Assembly: GCA_002339345.1 (NCBI GenBank) | Contig: DDKM01000093.1 | Span: forward strand, 1-17,598 | DNA length: 17,598 nucleotides | From: Firmicutes bacterium UBA2598 | GTDB taxonomy: Bacteria > Bacillota > PH28-bin88 | Reading direction: 5' to 3' | Shown: piece after piece, positions 1-7,486 of the stretch | How positions within the stretch are numbered: position 1 is the stretch's first letter | Layout: each line of letters begins with the position of its first letter | The notes under the pieces: model-generated | What the model was told of the DNA's origin: nothing | The model's input: only the letters and a program-made list of their open reading frames with translations | The model's database searches: none | Translations under genes and position numbers: made by a program

Positions 1-247
1 ACCAGCGGGCCAGCGGTACCACCGCCTCGCCGGACAGGTTCATGAAGGTCTGGGGTTTTACCAGCACCAGCCGCAAGTCCCCCACCCGGCCCTCCCCCAC
101 CAGCGCCCGGTCCCGTATCCGGGTAACGGGGATGTGCAGGTCATCGGAGAGGAGATCCACCACCATGAACCCTAGATTATGCCTGGTGGTCTCGTACCGG
201 CGGCCGGGATTGCCCAGGCCCACCACCATTTTGGAGCGCAACTCCAT
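1..247 (-). CDS. pth: Peptidyl-tRNA hydrolase, N-terminal part (cut by window edge)
   Basis: Peptidyl-tRNA hydrolase releases peptides from prematurely dissociated peptidyl-tRNA in the cytoplasm so the tRNA can be reused. The window holds only the first 82 codons of a protein that is usually about 185-210 residues; the rest runs off the left edge. Visible family motifs are VVGLGNPG at residues 8-15, with Asn13 matching the conserved active-site Asn. YETTRHNLGF follows, with His23 as the catalytic histidine, and then KPQTFMNLSG with the conserved Asn. The ATG at 247 is chosen because GGTGAG lies a few bases upstream. A GTG at 250 and an ATG at 229 (just before VVGLGNPG) are in-frame alternatives. 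In Bacillus this gene (spoVC) follows ctc directly; here the germination operon lies between them. Confidence 0.95.
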   Translation of the reverse strand, partial: MELRSKMVVGLGNPGRRYETTRHNLGFMVVDLLSDDLHIPVTRIRDRALVGEGRVGDLRLVLVKPQTFMNLSGEAVVPLARW

Positions 248-298
248 CACTTCTCACCCCGTCCCCGTTCAACTGCGTCATCCAGGCAATCTGGCAAC

Positions 299-307
299 AT
301 TATACCA
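299..307 (-). promoter_or_regulatory. Candidate extended -10 promoter for pth
   Basis: The minus strand reads TGGTATAAT here, a perfect -10 hexamer with the TGn extension of sigma-A extended -10 promoters. It sits about 50 bases upstream of the pth start, in the gap after the last small membrane-protein gene. No good -35 box is visible at 16-18 bases, which extended -10 promoters can tolerate. It would give pth its own transcript, independent of the germination operon. Confidence 0.45.
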
Positions 308-332
308 CTTTCAGCCTCCCGGGGGGAGAGGA

Positions 333-593
333 TTACAGGAAGAACCAGCGGTAAATGCCCACCGCCAGGTAACCGGACAGGGCAAAACCAATATAGGCCA
401 AACCGCCCCACCTGGCCACCGCCGCTTCCCTGTGCATATTGCGGTTTTTCATGTTAGGAGCTTCCATCAGGGCGGACCACAGACCCGCCGCCACAAAAAG
501 AATCACCATGTAGGGGGCGAAAACATCCTGTACAACGGTGAATACAACATGGGGGGTGATGGTCACCTGGGGCAGCCAATCAGGCACGGTCAT
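333..593 (-). CDS. Small two-helix membrane protein downstream of gerABC (CLC_0170-like?)
   Basis: This is a predicted 86-residue membrane protein of unknown function. Two hydrophobic segments lie at about residues 14-41 and 60-84. Between them is a short basic, polar loop (NMKNRNMHREAAVAR). The layout and the YMVILFVAAGLW and EAAVARWGGLAYIG patterns recall the small CLC_0170-family proteins of clostridia; this comes from memory and is uncertain. The start is ambiguous. ATG at 593 sits directly behind AGGGGGG, while GTG at 587 has the same SD at an ideal 6-base spacing. Either start lies inside the end of the upstream gene, so translational coupling is likely. The open frame extends further upstream, but that part overlaps the neighbouring coding region and has no SD support. 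It is the last gene of the apparent gerABC operon. Confidence 0.65.
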   Translation of the reverse strand: MTVPDWLPQVTITPHVVFTVVQDVFAPYMVILFVAAGLWSALMEAPNMKNRNMHREAAVARWGGLAYIGFALSGYLAVGIYRWFFL

Positions 594-1167
594 CCCCCCT
601 GGGAAGCCCTGCACCTGGCTCCCTGTTCTTCCTGTCCCCTTTGGGGGACCATACCTTGCCCGCCCGGACCCGGTTGAGCGCCAGGGCGCCCTCCGGCCAC
701 CCGCCTGCCCTTTCCCCTCCTGCCGTGACAGTGACACCGGGCGACAGTACCAGTCGGAAGTACAGCACGAAGGAGTAAAACACCACCCCCAGGAAAAAGG
801 TAAACAACATGTTCCAGCCAGTATAGGTTAGTAGCCCTGCACGTAAAAGCACCCAGTGCAGGATTACCTCCCCCCCACCGAAGGACAGCACGTACAGTGC
901 CCGCTCACCGGACCGGCCAGGGAGGAACTGGGCCAAGAACACCGCCAAGGCCCCATATACCAGCGGCAAAAACACTGGTACCCCGCCGATCACCAGGGTA
1001 TTGACAAACCGCCAGTATCCCAAAAGGGGCCCCAGCACGCTTAACACCACCAGGGACAGCGCCATGGCCGCCAGGGCGGTCAGGATAAACCGCCTCCACA
1101 CCTTTGGCAGGAACCACAGCACCGCCCCCCACAGAAAAAAGGCCAGCAGCGGCAGGATCCACATCAT
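580..1167 (-). CDS. Five-helix integral membrane protein downstream of gerC (CBO0543-like?)
   Basis: This is a predicted integral membrane protein of 195 residues with no function I can assign. About five hydrophobic helices are visible (near residues 2-20, 28-50, 56-80, 93-112 and 116-142). A hydrophilic, Gly/Arg-rich tail of about 50 residues follows. The motif LLRAGLLTYTGWNMLFTFFL resembles the C-terminal half of CBO0543-type membrane proteins of Clostridia and Bacilli; that similarity is recalled, not searched. Two consecutive ATG codons (1167 and 1164) follow GAGGAAATT, so either could be the start. It lies 75 bases downstream of gerC on the same strand and overlaps the next small gene by up to 14 bases. 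It is therefore probably cotranscribed with the germination receptor genes and may be a spore inner-membrane accessory protein (inference). Confidence 0.7.
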   Translation of the reverse strand: MMWILPLLAFFLWGAVLWFLPKVWRRFILTALAAMALSLVVLSVLGPLLGYWRFVNTLVIGGVPVFLPLVYGALAVFLAQFLPGRSGERALYVLSFGGGEVILHWVLLRAGLLTYTGWNMLFTFFLGVVFYSFVLYFRLVLSPGVTVTAGGERAGGWPEGALALNRVRAGKVWSPKGDRKNREPGAGLPRGDDRA

Positions 1168-1242
1168 AATTTCCTCACTCCTTGATATGGTTTAGGGAAA
1201 CAGATAACGGCAGGGACCCCGGGCAAAGTCCCCGTGTCCCGG

Positions 1243-2439
1243 TCAGCGAACAAGGCCCACCCGCCGGATGTAGGCGTGAACATGGACCTGCACCTCAACG
1301 GCGGGGAAGATGTCCTCCCACTGGTCCTTGACCTCCCGCCAGTAAGCTGGGTAGCGCATTTCCAGCAGCCGTCCGAAACCGAAGAGGTCGGTGCGGAATT
1401 CCTGCCCTTTGGCCACCGCCGTCCGGGCCTGGTCCTGGATGGCCTCGGCGATGTGTTGCTGAACCTTATCCAGCACTGCCGGGTCCAGGGAGTCCACTGG
1501 TTTTTGCATTTCCCCCAGGTTGCCCTCCACCCGGATGTCCACCCGGAACACCGGCCGGCCCCCCTCCAGCCGCACCTGGGTGCGGGTGCGGGATTCGGTG
1601 ATGTCAAAGGCAATCAGCCCGCCCCCTTCCGGCAGGTTGACCACCAAAAACCCGCCGGTCATTTCATTGCGTACCCACCGCAGGCCGGTGGTTTCCAATT
1701 CCCCCAACCATCCCACCATCCGGTCACCCTTGAACACCGCCGCACCGGCCAGTTTGGCCTCATCCTGGCCAACCACCACCCGGGGCAGAGCCATGTCCAC
1801 CCCCTCCGTTATCGCCCGGCCCACGTCCCCCAGGTCTGCCCGAAAGGCAAAGCGGTTGGCCTGGCGTTCGTTTTCCGCCAGGCTGGCCAGGTACACGGCG
1901 CTGAAGGGCTCCTGCTTGGCCTTGAGGCCCAGCACCTCCCGCGCCTCCCCCTCCGCCACATACAGCCGCACCCGGTAGCGTACCCCCGGGTCCCGCAGGA
2001 AAAAATCCATCACCTCCCGGATGCCCTGCCGGGCCACCTCCTCACCGATGATGATCACCCGCAGGTGTTCGAAATAGGGCTGATGGGCGGTACGGGTAGC
2101 CAGCACTCCACTGCCGGCGAAAAGGCTGGACTGCACGGTGGAAATATTCCAGGAAGCCTCGCCCTGGCCGCCCCCGGTCTCCCCCATTCCGCCGGCCTGA
2201 CCGGGCAATTCCAGCTGCAGGGTCAGGCGGTAGGCCGGTCCCTCCACCCGGGCAGTTTCATCCAGCCTTCCTTCAAAACCGGTGGAGGTAATGGGTTCCG
2301 CCAGGTCCACCGCCACACCCAGCACAAACCCCCGGTCCTCGATTTCCCACCGGTCCCAGCAACCGGCGGACAGGATGGTCAGCCAGATGGCCAGTGCCCC
2401 TGCCAGGTAAACCCTGCCGCTATTCCTTCTTTCGCCCAT
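1243..2439 (-). CDS. gerC: Ger(x)C family spore germination lipoprotein
   Basis: This is the lipoprotein C subunit of a GerA-type nutrient germinant receptor in the inner spore membrane. The 398-residue protein has a signal peptide with a lipobox LSAGC, placing the lipidated cysteine at residue 27. It is followed by WDRWEIEDRGFVLGVAVDL, the typical start of the mature Ger(x)C domain. The length fits the family, and the C-terminal segment ending VHVHAYIRRVGLVR is also family-like. The ATG at 2439 is chosen because GGGGGG lies 8 bases upstream; a longer frame to 2475 would only add residues ahead of the signal peptide. The start overlaps the end of gerB by 20 bases, so translation is likely coupled. 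Its place as third gene after gerA and gerB is the canonical order. The germinant cannot be read from the sequence. Confidence 0.95.
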   Translation of the reverse strand: MGERRNSGRVYLAGALAIWLTILSAGCWDRWEIEDRGFVLGVAVDLAEPITSTGFEGRLDETARVEGPAYRLTLQLELPGQAGGMGETGGGQGEASWNISTVQSSLFAGSGVLATRTAHQPYFEHLRVIIIGEEVARQGIREVMDFFLRDPGVRYRVRLYVAEGEAREVLGLKAKQEPFSAVYLASLAENERQANRFAFRADLGDVGRAITEGVDMALPRVVVGQDEAKLAGAAVFKGDRMVGWLGELETTGLRWVRNEMTGGFLVVNLPEGGGLIAFDITESRTRTQVRLEGGRPVFRVDIRVEGNLGEMQKPVDSLDPAVLDKVQQHIAEAIQDQARTAVAKGQEFRTDLFGFGRLLEMRYPAYWREVKDQWEDIFPAVEVQVHVHAYIRRVGLVR

Positions 2440-3745
2440 CCTGCATGCCCCCCTTTTCCCAAACGCGGCCGGCACCCGCCTGGTCGATCAGGCCATTGGA
2501 TTCTCCACCGCCTTGCAAACCTTCCCCCTTTTCCTGGCGGGCCTGGCCCCCAAGGTCTGCCGCCCGGCCCTGTCTTCCACCGGCACCCTGTGCCGTACTT
2601 TCCACCCCTTTGCCTTGCTGCCCGTTGCTGCCACCCGGCCCCCCCTGCCCCCCATCCGGCTCTGCAGTGCCCTTTTTTCCCGTAATAATGGCCATGGGAA
2701 GCAACAGGGCAGTGCCTATCACCAAGCCCATGCCCAGCCAGGAGATCACTTTTCCCATGGCCATCTCCACGGTGATGTTGCTGGGCCGCATGGCCGCCAG
2801 GTAGATGAGGGGTGGAAGCAAATACACCAGCGGCCGGTGCTCCTTTAATGCCAGTAACTGGCTGGCGGCCAGGGCCGCCAGGTAATGATACACCGTGGCA
2901 CTGCTGAAGGCGGTGACCACCCAGAGGGCCAGCAGGAACACCTCCAGGCGCTCCACAAAGGTGCCAGGAATATCGATGCTGCGGGCGAGGTCGATGACCG
3001 GCAGAATTTGCTGTTTGGATAGCGCCGGACCCAGGGCACCGATGGTTATTACAAAAATGACCAGGTAAAGGACCACCGGGATGGCGGCCCCCACCAGGGC
3101 GGAACGCAGGGCATCCCGGCGGGGGTAATGGAGGTAGGCCACCAGAAACAGTAAAACCTCGAACCCCAGCAAGGCCCAGAAGGCCTGGGGAACCGCCCGG
3201 ACCACCGGAGCCACCCCGTCCGCCAGCACCGGTAACAGCTCACTGGGCCGGAAATCCACCACCGCCAGCAACAGGATGATCCCCATGGGCAACAGAATGA
3301 GGGGAAAGAACACCTGCATGCTGCGGGCCAGTACGTTTACCCCGTGACCTACAAGGTAAGCGCCGGTCAGCACCTGGACGATGACAACCACCTCCAGCGG
3401 CGTATAGGGTAAAAGAAACAGTTTCATGGCATCGCTAAAGGAACGGATGATATAGGCGGAAGCCAGGATGAAGTACAGCACGAACCCCCATACTAATAGC
3501 CCCCCCGCCCACCGGCCGGCCACCAGGGGAATAAACTGGGTAGCCGTCTGCCGCGGAAACCGTAAACAGAGCTGCACCAGCACCCAAGTCAGGCCCAGCA
3601 CCATACCGCCGGTACCGAGGATGGTTAGCCAGCCGTCCCGGCCTGCCACCTCGCCAATAATGCGGGGGATGCTGATGTAAACCACCCCGATGGAAGCACT
3701 GGTAATCACCACCGCCAGCTGGAGGGATGTGATGCGGTCCTTCAT
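2420..3745 (-). CDS. gerB: GerB-type spore germination permease with Gly-rich C-terminal tail
   Basis: This is the B subunit of a GerA-family germinant receptor, an APC-superfamily permease-like protein of the inner spore membrane thought to bind the nutrient germinant. About ten hydrophobic helices cover residues 10-355, starting KDRITSLQLAVVITSASIG. Family proteins are usually about 365 residues, so the 441-residue length is unusual. The excess is a hydrophilic tail at about residues 356-441. It is roughly one-third glycine with many Gln, Glu, Lys and Arg, and is probably disordered. The start ATG follows the gerA stop by 3 bases, with AAGGGGTGG as the SD inside the gerA end, so translational coupling is likely. 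The tail-coding stretch is the last 260 bases of the gene and overlaps the gerC start by 20 bases. Confidence 0.95.
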   Translation of the reverse strand: MKDRITSLQLAVVITSASIGVVYISIPRIIGEVAGRDGWLTILGTGGMVLGLTWVLVQLCLRFPRQTATQFIPLVAGRWAGGLLVWGFVLYFILASAYIIRSFSDAMKLFLLPYTPLEVVVIVQVLTGAYLVGHGVNVLARSMQVFFPLILLPMGIILLLAVVDFRPSELLPVLADGVAPVVRAVPQAFWALLGFEVLLFLVAYLHYPRRDALRSALVGAAIPVVLYLVIFVITIGALGPALSKQQILPVIDLARSIDIPGTFVERLEVFLLALWVVTAFSSATVYHYLAALAASQLLALKEHRPLVYLLPPLIYLAAMRPSNITVEMAMGKVISWLGMGLVIGTALLLPMAIITGKKGTAEPDGGQGGPGGSNGQQGKGVESTAQGAGGRQGRAADLGGQARQEKGEGLQGGGESNGLIDQAGAGRVWEKGGMQDGRKKE

Positions 3746-3748
3746 GTC

Positions 3749-5359
3749 CTACCACCCCTTTTCTTTGTTGGGGTTTAACCGCACCGGGTCACAGGCCTTG
3801 GTGCTCACCGGCCGACGCTGCATTAATCGGTAAGGCGCCCGCCAGAACAAATCCTTCCAATCCGGGGTGCGGTAGGGCACCATGGGGGACAGGTACACCG
3901 CTCCAAAGCTCTTCAGGGATACCATGTGCACATTAATGATGATAAAACCGATGGCCAACCCGAAAAAGCCCAGTACTGCAGCCGCAAAGAGCAGCGGAAA
4001 CCGCAACAGCCGAAAACCGATGGCCAGGTTGTAGGAGGGGATGGAGAAGGAAGCGATGGCGGTCATGGCCACCACGATGATCATGATGGGACTGACCAAC
4101 CCTGCCCGCACCGCCGCATCTCCCACAATGAGGCCGCCCACAATACCCACCGTCTGCCCGATGGGCTGCGGGAGGCGGGCCCCCGCCTCCCGCAGCAGCT
4201 CAAAGGCTATCTCCATCATCAGGGCCTCCACCACCGCCGGAAAGGGCACCCCCTGGCGGGTGGCGGCGATGGCCAGGGCCAGTTCGGTGGGCAGGATGCC
4301 GGGGTGATAGGAAATGATGGCCACATAGAGGGCCGGGGCAAAGGTGGCCACATAGGAGGCCCCGATGCGCAGGATCCTGGTAAAGGAGGCGATGAGCCAG
4401 CGTTCGTAATAGTCCTCCCCGCTCTGGAAGAACTGGGGAAAGGTGGCCGGCATGATCAGGGCGAAGGGGGTGCCGTCCACCAGCAGGGCCACTCGCCCCT
4501 CCAGTACAGCTGCGATCACCTTGTCCGGTCGCTCGGTATACTGTACCTGGGGAAAGGGGGAAAAGATGCTGTCTTCGATTAATTGTTCAATGATTCCACT
4601 TTCAGGCACACTGTCGATATCGATGGTGGCCAGGCGTTTTTGCACCTCGGCCAGCAGGTCGGGATGGACAATATCCTGGACATATACCAGGGCACAGTCC
4701 GTCTTGCTGCGGGCTCCCAGCTTCAACCCCACCAGCTTCAGCCCCGGATCGCGCAGCTTTCGCCGCAACAAGGCGGTGTTGAAGCGAATGTTTTCCACGA
4801 AGCCTTCCCGGGGGCCCCTGATGAGGGTTTCGGTGACGGGCTCGTCCACCCCCCTGGTGGCAAACCCGCGGATGTTCAGATTCAGTCCCACCGGGCAGGT
4901 GTCAAGCAATACCACGGTATTGGCGGTAAGCATGGTCGCCACCACCTGGTCCACCGTCCGGATGCGGGCCACCTCGCCGATGGCGATGAGGGAATCCTGC
5001 ACCCACTGGAGGGCAGCCTCTCCCAGTAACGGCAGTTCTTTCCCCTCGCCCCCCATTTCTGCCGGCCCCCATTTACCCAGCATCAGAGTGCGGAAAACCC
5101 CCTGTAGTACATGGGTGAAATCCACCAGGCCGTCTACATACAACACCGCAGCATCTAACCCCAGACTGCGTACCTTAAACCGGCGGATGACCACATCACT
5201 ATTGTCCCCCAGGACACCCCGCACCTGTTCCAGGTTGTGCTTCAAGCTGGTAGAAAGGGGAATGGTTTCCACATGGTTTGGATCTGGTGGTTGTTCCTGC
5301 CGGACGAAGTCCTGGGGCACAAGGGGCTTTTTGCTCACTTTGCGAGGTTTTTTAAACAT
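3749..5359 (-). CDS. gerA: GerA family spore germination protein, A subunit
   Basis: This is the A subunit of a nutrient germinant receptor, with a large soluble N-terminal region followed by a membrane domain in the inner spore membrane. The 536-residue protein shows the family pattern throughout. Residues from about 181 carry RGPREGFVENIRFN, about 277 onward carry RPDKVIAAVLEGRVALLVDG, and TVGIVGGLIVGDAAVRAGL lies near residue 403 in the multi-helix C-terminal half (about 330-480). The ATG at 5359 is chosen because AGGAAGGGG lies 7 bases upstream. A TTG start at 5380 would place that SD inside the coding region. It is the first gene of gerA-gerB-gerC plus two small membrane-protein genes, all on the minus strand with tiny gaps or overlaps. 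Forespore sigma-G control is expected for such operons. Confidence 0.96.
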   Translation of the reverse strand: MFKKPRKVSKKPLVPQDFVRQEQPPDPNHVETIPLSTSLKHNLEQVRGVLGDNSDVVIRRFKVRSLGLDAAVLYVDGLVDFTHVLQGVFRTLMLGKWGPAEMGGEGKELPLLGEAALQWVQDSLIAIGEVARIRTVDQVVATMLTANTVVLLDTCPVGLNLNIRGFATRGVDEPVTETLIRGPREGFVENIRFNTALLRRKLRDPGLKLVGLKLGARSKTDCALVYVQDIVHPDLLAEVQKRLATIDIDSVPESGIIEQLIEDSIFSPFPQVQYTERPDKVIAAVLEGRVALLVDGTPFALIMPATFPQFFQSGEDYYERWLIASFTRILRIGASYVATFAPALYVAIISYHPGILPTELALAIAATRQGVPFPAVVEALMMEIAFELLREAGARLPQPIGQTVGIVGGLIVGDAAVRAGLVSPIMIIVVAMTAIASFSIPSYNLAIGFRLLRFPLLFAAAVLGFFGLAIGFIIINVHMVSLKSFGAVYLSPMVPYRTPDWKDLFWRAPYRLMQRRPVSTKACDPVRLNPNKEKGW

Positions 5360-5393
5360 GGGCCAGCCCCTTCCTGACAAGTGTTGACCTGGT

Positions 5394-5425
5394 TAGTTAT
5401 CCCTCCAGGCCAGGTTTTTCATGCA
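5394..5425 (-). promoter_or_regulatory. Weak sigma-G-like promoter candidate for the gerA operon
   Basis: On the minus strand TGCATG (5420-5425) resembles the sigma-G -35 box, followed after 18 bases by GATAACTA (5394-5401). The spacing is right and the site is about 35 bases upstream of the gerA start. The -10 element departs clearly from the consensus CATnMTA, so this is only a candidate. Known germination receptor operons are transcribed by sigma-G in the forespore. Confidence 0.25.
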
Positions 5426-5485
5426 AAGGGCCGCTGATTACCGGTGCCGGAAACGCAACCAGCGAACCGGGCAGAGGTGGTGCCG

Positions 5486-5659
5486 GTGAACTGGGATACC
5501 CTTACTGCCCTTTCCCAATGGGTAATTCCCCTTTTCCCGCTACTACTTTTCCTGCCGGCCTGGGTGCAACGGGTACCTGTTTACGCCGTCTTTGTGGAAG
5601 GGGCTCAGGATGGTTTCGCCCTGGTGGTACGCCTCATCCCCTACGTGGTGGAGAACTAA
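5486..5659 (+). pseudogene. spmB: Truncated N-terminal remnant of spore maturation protein B
   Basis: A 57-codon plus-strand frame begins at GTG 5486 behind AGAGGTGG and ends at TAA 5657-5659. Its product has one hydrophobic helix (WVIPLFPLLLFLPAW). It is followed by VYAVFVEGAQDGFALVVRLI and then PYVV, which closely follows the start of SpmB (nucleoside-recognition/gate domain; usually about 175 residues), a spore-core dehydration protein. In SpmB the homology continues straight after the IPY motif. Here the frame stops 5 residues later, and none of the three forward frames downstream contains the rest, so about two-thirds of the gene is missing. No spmA lies next to it. It is opposite in strand to gerA and ctc. 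A functional short membrane peptide cannot be excluded, but a decayed gene fragment is more likely. Confidence 0.6.
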
Positions 5660-5665
5660 GGGAAG

Positions 5666-5699
5666 GAATAAAGCCCACCGCCCATTGGCAGCAGGCCTT
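5666..5699 (-). terminator. Rho-independent terminator of ctc
   Basis: Read on the minus strand, GCCTGCTGCC (5687-5696) pairs with GGCGGTGGGC (5673-5682) around the loop AATG, giving 10 base pairs of which three are G-U. TTTATT follows immediately. The wobble pairs become C-A mismatches on the plus strand, so the signal is specific for minus-strand transcripts ending about 90 bases after the ctc stop codon. Confidence 0.85.
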
Positions 5700-5783
5700 G
5701 ACAGGGCTGTTAAGTATCCCTTCAGAAATCAGCGGCCCAGAATATCCGTTTACGGCCATGGTTGTCCTTTACAGCGCACAGGC

Positions 5784-6428
5784 TTACTCCCTTTCCTCCA
5801 CAGCCGGGGCTTCCGCCGGTATCTCCGCCCCTTCTTCCACAACCGGAGCAGCCGGTTCCTCTGCTGCCATCCGTGGTGCCACAATACTAACCACCAGGGC
5901 ATCGGGGTCGGAGGTGAGCTTCACCCCCGGCGGAGGAACCAGGTCCCCCACCGTCAGTTTATCCCCCAGATCCAAACCGGAAATGTCCGCCTGGATGGTT
6001 TCAGGAATGTCGGTGGGTAGGCACTCCACCTCCACCTCCCGCAGGCCGTGCTGTACAATGCCGCCGCTCAGCACCCCAGGGGATTCGCCGGTCAGGGTCA
6101 CCGCCACCATGGTTGACAACTTTTGCCCCAAGGAGATCTGGTAAAAATCCACATGGGTAGGCACCTTTTCCATGGGACTATGCTGGATGTCCCGCACCAC
6201 GGTGGTATACTCCCGTTCCCCGTTGGGACCCTGGATCACCACCTTGACCAAGGGGCTGGATCCCGACTTCTGTAACAACCGCTGCACTTCCCTGGCTTCC
6301 ACCGCCACCGGCAGGTGGGCCTCCTGTCCGTACACCACCGCCGGCACATACCCCTGGCGGCGCAGGCGGCCCGCACCGCCCTTTCCTCGCGGGGATCTGA
6401 TTTCCGCCCGCAAACGGAATGCTTCCAT
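5784..6428 (-). CDS. ctc: 50S ribosomal protein L25 / general stress protein Ctc
   Basis: This is the 5S-rRNA-binding ribosomal protein of the L25/TL5/Ctc family, with 214 residues. The N-terminal L25 domain (about residues 4-90) contains GAGRLRRQGYVPAVVYG and the segment VVRDIQHSPMEKVPTHVDFY. The second TL5-type beta domain (about 95-185) contains VEVECLPTDIPETIQADISG. The protein ends in an Ala/Glu-rich acidic tail common in long Ctc proteins. The ATG at 6428 is used because the L25 domain starts there (MEAFRLRAEIRS). GGGAGGAGG lies 11 bases upstream, a rather long spacing. In B. subtilis ctc follows prs directly. Here a plus-strand gene lies between them, so ctc needs its own promoter; its transcript ends at the terminator at 5666-5699. 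Confidence 0.95.
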   Translation of the reverse strand: MEAFRLRAEIRSPRGKGGAGRLRRQGYVPAVVYGQEAHLPVAVEAREVQRLLQKSGSSPLVKVVIQGPNGEREYTTVVRDIQHSPMEKVPTHVDFYQISLGQKLSTMVAVTLTGESPGVLSGGIVQHGLREVEVECLPTDIPETIQADISGLDLGDKLTVGDLVPPPGVKLTSDPDALVVSIVAPRMAAEEPAAPVVEEGAEIPAEAPAVEERE

Positions 6429-6577
6429 AAGGTATATAGCCTCCTCCCTTTCCCCCGCCCTTGGCCGGGTGCAATGACCATCTTTCACCAGAAAGTATGT
6501 CCCTTTATGGCATCAAACAATCTTCGGGTGCATACAAATGGGGTGAGAAGGTTTGTACAAGGTGGAGGTGGTAATTT

Positions 6578-7351
6578 ATGGAAAGAAAGATCCGCCAGAT
6601 GACCGGCATGCCGGTGATCAGCCTGGAAAGTGGAGCGGTGCTGGGCAAGGTGAAGGGCGCGGTGGTCAGCCCTGATGAGAGGCGTATTACCGCCCTGGTG
6701 CTGGAAGGTAAGGGTTTGGCCAAGGACCAGCGGGTCATCCCCTTTGAACGGATCCGTAGTGTAGGAGAACACGCCGTAACGGTGGAGCGGGGAGGCAGTG
6801 TGGAAAGGGCCGCCAACCTGCCAGCCATCGCCCGGTTGATGAAGGATGCCCCCGCTCTGCTGGGTGCCCAGGTCATCACCGAGGAAGGGAACCTTTTGGG
6901 TACGGTGGAAGGTTACTCCTTCAACCCTTCCAATGGCCAAATTGTATCCCTGGAGCTGGGTGGTAAGGGATTGGCCAGCATGTTCAAGGGGCAGGCTATT
7001 CTTGCCGCCGAACAGGTGGTGACGGTGGGTAAATCAACGGTGGTCGCCCGGGTAAACTCGGAAGAGCAGATGGTACGGGTGGAGGGAGCCATCCAGGAAA
7101 CCTTCAAAACCGTTAAGGATGCCAGCAGCCGGGTATGGGACAGCACCCGGCGCACCACCAAAAAGCTGGGTGACTCCCTGAGTAAGTCCCTGGGCAAACT
7201 GACCGCCGAGGAGGGGGATCCGGAAGGACCGCCCAATGGCGGAAATGGCCAGCAACAAAAATCGACGGCCCCAAAACCGGAGGTTGCATCTACTCGGACC
7301 GGGCCCGCCGGAGAAGGGGCACCCGCTGAAGGGGAGGGAAAACCGGCCTGA
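6578..7351 (+). CDS. Protein with two PRC-barrel domains and a charged C-terminal tail
   Basis: The 257-residue soluble protein has two tandem PRC-barrel-like beta domains, at about residues 5-75 and 90-158. Each carries the GAVLGKVKGAVVSPDERRIT or NLLGTVEGYSFNPSNGQIVS type of repeat, followed by LVLEGKGL or LELGGKGL. A helical, Lys/Ser-rich stretch (about 160-210) and a Pro/Gly/Glu-rich tail follow. PRC-barrel domains occur in RimM, photosynthetic reaction centre subunits and many small sporulation-related or stress proteins, so the role cannot be assigned. No membrane segment is visible. The start ATG is preceded by GTGGAGGTGG. The gene stands alone on the plus strand, divergent from ctc and convergent with prs, and interrupts a normally contiguous block. 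Confidence 0.85.
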   Translation: MERKIRQMTGMPVISLESGAVLGKVKGAVVSPDERRITALVLEGKGLAKDQRVIPFERIRSVGEHAVTVERGGSVERAANLPAIARLMKDAPALLGAQVITEEGNLLGTVEGYSFNPSNGQIVSLELGGKGLASMFKGQAILAAEQVVTVGKSTVVARVNSEEQMVRVEGAIQETFKTVKDASSRVWDSTRRTTKKLGDSLSKSLGKLTAEEGDPEGPPNGGNGQQQKSTAPKPEVASTRTGPAGEGAPAEGEGKPA

Positions 7352-7486
7352 CCAAATGCCGCCCGCCGGGGCCAGTAACGAGGAAAACGGCCCAGCCGCA
7401 GACCGCCCCACCCTCCAGCAGGAATGGTACGCAAGTAAAGATGGCCATTAATGCCCTTTACGGCCAGGGCTTTCCCGGACGGAGAA

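Noticed and set aside
1234..2685. A 483-codon open frame on the plus strand opposite gerC and the end of gerB
   Set aside because: It is antisense to well-supported genes, and its product is a Pro/His/Gln-rich string with no domain pattern. Long antisense frames are expected in high-GC DNA.
4443..5387. A 314-codon plus-strand frame opposite gerA
   Set aside because: The product is Ser/Arg/Thr-rich without recognisable motifs and mirrors the gerA codons; no SD supports it.
7435..7461. Imperfect palindrome GTAAAG...CTTTAC between the PRC-barrel gene and prs as a terminator
   Set aside because: The stem has only 6 + 3 pairs separated by a bulge and no T-run on either strand.
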